From contig NZ_JACIDU010000027.1 in assembly GCF_014196535.1 (NCBI RefSeq), positions 1 through 35,185 of the forward strand: a stretch of DNA of 35,185 bases, written 5' to 3'. This document shows, in pieces, positions 33,363-35,185 of this stretch. The stretch's first letter is position 1; each line of letters begins with the position of its first letter. The position numbers were made by a program, and so were the translations under genes. This stretch comes from Allorhizobium borbori. GTDB taxonomy: Bacteria > Pseudomonadota > Alphaproteobacteria > Rhizobiales > Rhizobiaceae. A model generated the notes under the pieces. The model was not told where the DNA came from and ran no database searches. It saw only the letters and a program-made list of their open reading frames with translations.

Positions 33363-34123
33363 ATGAGTAATTTGTTTTGGCTGACGGACGAGCAAATGGC
33401 TCGTCTTCAGCCCTATTTCCCCAAGAGCCATGGTCGCCAGCGCGTTGATGATCGACGCGTTCTGAGCGGCATCATTTTCGTCAACCGCAACGGCCTCAGG
33501 TGGTGCGATGCGCCAAAGGAATATGGCCCCTCCAAGACGCTTTATAACCGCTGGAAACGTTGGGGTGACAAGGGCATATTTCTCCAGATGATGGAAGGCT
33601 TGGCTGTGCCTGAGGCTGCAGAGCACAAGACCATCATGATCGACGCGACCTATCTCAAGGCCCACCGCACGGCTTCCAGCCTGCGGGTAAAAAAGGGGGC
33701 TCGGGCCGCCTGATTGGGCGCACGAAAGGCGGCATGAACACCAAGCTTCATGCCGTAACGGATGCGAATGGTCGCCCGATCAGTTTCTTCATAACGGCCG
33801 GTCAGGTCAGCGATTACACCGGTGCTGCCGCCCTGCTTGATGAACTTACCAACACCAAATGGCTACTGGCCGATCGTGGATACGATGCCGACTGGTATCG
33901 TGAAGCTTTACAGGCGAAGGGGATCACTCCCTGCATTCCGGGTCGGAAGTCCCGCAACAAAACCATCAAATACGATAAACGCCGCTACAAACGCCGCAAC
34001 CGGATCGAGATAATGTTCGGGCGACTCAAAGACTGGCGGCGTGTCGCTACGCGCTACGACAGATGCCCAATGGCCTTCCTCTCCGCCATCGCTCTCGCTG
34101 CAACCGTTATCTTCTGGCTCTGA
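33363..34123 (+). CDS. IS5-family transposase, two frames joined by programmed -1 frameshift
   Basis: The first frame (33363-33713) encodes the N-terminal DUF4096-type domain and the first catalytic aspartate in MIDATYLKAHR, then stops. The second frame carries LLADRGYDAD (second Asp) and RNRIEIMFGRLKDWRR (Glu), completing the DDE triad. Shifting by -1 at 33695 joins them to one 253-residue protein with KKGGSGRLIGRTKGGMNTKLHA in pieces across the joint, the normal IS5 sequence. So the element looks functional rather than broken. An AAGGAG ribosome-binding site precedes the start. The stop of the second frame is at 34121-34123. Confidence 0.85.
33689..33733 (+). promoter_or_regulatory. -1 ribosomal frameshift signal
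   Basis: The heptamer A AAA AAG (33689-33695) is in the correct phase of the first frame (GTA AAA AAG). Nine bases later a stem, GCCGCC (33705-33710) with GGCGGC (33728-33733), begins; that is the usual place of a stimulating hairpin. Confidence 0.75.
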
Positions 34124-34237
34124 TCAACGAGATGCTGTAACGGGGCCTGCGCCGTGCACGACCAGCCCAAGCATCTTGCAATTGCTCATGGCAAGCTGTC
34201 GCTGTTCCCGTATCAATCTCAATCGGAGGAATACGGG

Positions 34238-35185
34238 ATGAAGTTGTTTATCGGACTAGATGTATCACTAGCGAAGACCGCCGTCTGTGTGATCAATGAG
34301 TATGGCAAGATCGCCAGGGAGGCGCAGGTTCCCAGTGATCCCCAGGCGATCGTGGACTTTGCAAACACCCTGGAGGGAGCGGTCGCCATCATCGGACTGG
34401 AAGCCGGACCGCTGTCCCAATGGCTGCATCGCGGCCTGGCCGATGCCGGGCTGGATGTTGTCCTGATGGAAACCCGGCAAGTGAAGGGTGCTCTGAAGGC
34501 AATGCCGATCAAAACGGATCGGCGCGACGCAGAAGGAATTGCCCGACTGCTTCACATGGGGTGGTTCAGGCCTGTACATTGCAAATCCGTGTCGGCACAG
34601 GAGGTTCGCGCGCTTTTGGCTGCCCGCAAGGCGATCCAGCAGGGCATGATCGCGCTGGAGCTATCTCTACGCGGACTGCTGAGAAACTTTGGCCTGAAGG
34701 TTGGCGCCATCTCACGCGGCCAGTTCGACGCCCGGATTAGGGAATTGGTGGATGGCAATGCCATGCTGGAAGCAGCGGCTGGGCCGATGTTACGTGCGCG
34801 CGCAAGCCTGCGCCAGGAACTAGCCGGTCTCGAACGTCAGGTCCGCCTGCTTGCGAAGGATGACGCGGTGTGCCGACCGTTGATGACGATGCCGGGGATT
34901 GGGGCGGTCGTCGCCTTGACTTTCCGATCCGCTGTCGATGATCCCGCGCGGTTCTCGTCATCCAAGAAAGTTGGTCCATGGGTTGGCCTTACACCATCGC
35001 GCAACCAGTCGGGGGAGCGCGACGTGATTGGCGGCATTACGAGAGCTGGCGACGCCAATCTACGAAGAGCCTTGTGTCAGGCGGCTACCGTTATGATCCA
35101 TCGGGGTCGCTCGACATGGCTGAGAAGCTGGGCCGCACAAGTCGCCAAACGCCGAGGTGCAAAGCGCGCGATGGTGGCTTTGGCA
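34238..35185 (+). CDS. IS110-family transposase (cut by window edge)
   Basis: An open frame of 316 codons running off the window. The N-terminal RuvC-like DEDD domain has GLDVS (Asp8), Glu55 (IIGLEAG) and KTDRRDAEG (Asp94, Asp97). The C-terminal Transposase_20 domain begins with MPGIGAVVA (218-226); Ser258 in SRNQSGE is the likely catalytic serine. The visible end, KRRGAKRAMVALA, belongs to a subgroup other than the fragment at the left edge. A GGAGG ribosome-binding site precedes the ATG. IS110 enzymes use a bridge RNA encoded in a non-coding end of the element; the 94 bp before this gene (34144-34237) include a CTTGC/GCAAG hairpin but are short for a full guide. Confidence 0.88.
   Translation, partial: MKLFIGLDVSLAKTAVCVINEYGKIAREAQVPSDPQAIVDFANTLEGAVAIIGLEAGPLSQWLHRGLADAGLDVVLMETRQVKGALKAMPIKTDRRDAEGIARLLHMGWFRPVHCKSVSAQEVRALLAARKAIQQGMIALELSLRGLLRNFGLKVGAISRGQFDARIRELVDGNAMLEAAAGPMLRARASLRQELAGLERQVRLLAKDDAVCRPLMTMPGIGAVVALTFRSAVDDPARFSSSKKVGPWVGLTPSRNQSGERDVIGGITRAGDANLRRALCQAATVMIHRGRSTWLRSWAAQVAKRRGAKRAMVALA

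Larger units (their letters stand above)
33298..34143 (+). mobile_element. IS5-family insertion sequence (approximate limits)
   Basis: The element contains a full transposase read by frameshifting. Left-end GTTAC-gacct-GTTGAT (33300-33315) faces right-end ATCAAC-gagatgct-GTAAC (34123-34141), an imperfect terminal inverted repeat; exact ends and a target duplication could not be fixed. A second inverted repeat, GTCAGC/GCTGAC (33272-33295), lies just outside the left end. The insertion is 47 bp downstream of the MDR gene and does not break a recognisable gene. Confidence 0.65.

Noticed and set aside
33734-34123. A separate gene starting at the internal ATG 33734
   Set aside because: The codons before this ATG continue the IS5 family sequence in the same frame back to the slippery heptamer, so it is the second part of a frameshifted transposase.
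102-34519. A 13-base match GATCAAAACGGAT at 102-114 and 34507-34519, suggesting shared IS sequence
   Set aside because: Several 13-base matches are expected by chance in 35 kb, and the flanks do not match; one copy is coding, the other is not.
1-35185. That the two IS110 pieces at the window edges are one gene split by a circular map
   Set aside because: Joining the end to the start gives the wrong frame for the C-terminal tail, and the two proteins belong to different IS110 subgroups.
1-35185. CRISPR arrays, tRNA or rRNA genes, phage genes
   Set aside because: No regularly spaced repeats, no cloverleaf-like tRNA and no phage structural or integrase protein could be recognised by reading.

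Overview
The window looks like an accessory, catabolism-rich segment from a Rhizobiaceae-type alphaproteobacterium (Agrobacterium/Rhizobium/Sinorhizobium-like). This is inferred from the high GC content, tight ATGA-type gene overlaps, the many ABC uptake systems each with a dedicated regulator, and the protein families present; no rRNA or other phylogenetic marker is visible. It is bracketed by insertion sequences: the 3' tail of an IS110-family transposase at the left edge, and a complete IS5-family element followed by a different IS110-family transposase, cut by the window edge, at the right. A plasmid or secondary replicon would fit but is not proven.

Layout. (1) 183-9092: a quaternary-amine/betaine module. 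A DeoR-type regulator faces a leftward set: choline-kinase-like phosphotransferase, dimethylglycine/sarcosine dehydrogenase-like flavoprotein, then a glycine-betaine/choline-type ABC importer (binding protein, ATPase, and two permease domains fused in one 662-residue protein). (2) 9250-10040: an exported pentapeptide-repeat protein preceded by a 14-codon leader ORF. (3) 10169-16270: an OmpR-type two-component system divergent from PepSY / DUF2271 / PepSY-flavodoxin-reductase / ApbE genes, which look like a trans-membrane electron-transfer chain ending in a possibly flavinylated periplasmic protein. (4) 16458-21103: a NitT/TauT/Ssu-type ABC importer behind an agmatinase-family ureohydrolase, with a divergent LysR regulator; probably uptake and cleavage of a guanidino compound. 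(5) 21107-24756: a leftward RpiR regulator / isochorismatase-fold amidohydrolase / glutamine-synthetase-like ligase / N-formylglutamate amidohydrolase-like operon. (6) 25007-33251: divergent from (5), a ribose-type ABC importer whose second permease is fused to a strictosidine-synthase/SMP-30-type beta-propeller, then a second propeller protein, the tandem ATPase, an AhpD/CMD-type protein and a quinone-oxidoreductase-like MDR enzyme. (7) 33298-35185: IS5 and IS110 elements.

Most of the window takes up small organic molecules, largely nitrogen-bearing ones, and dismantles them in the cytoplasm, with one regulator per module. The most unusual parts are the permease-propeller fusion operon with its divergent amide/glutamyl operon, which share a 250-bp control region holding an 18-bp palindrome, and the PepSY/DUF2271/ApbE redox module, whose DUF2271 protein carries an NqrC-like SGAS motif although its ApbE has no export signal. 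Several regulatory elements are readable: an 11-bp-periodic repeat before the PepSY operon, an 11-bp direct repeat spaced 30 bp before the LysR gene, tandem hairpins behind a binding-protein gene, and a textbook A AAA AAG frameshift site in the IS5 transposase. Functions beyond family level are inferred from domain content and gene order only.
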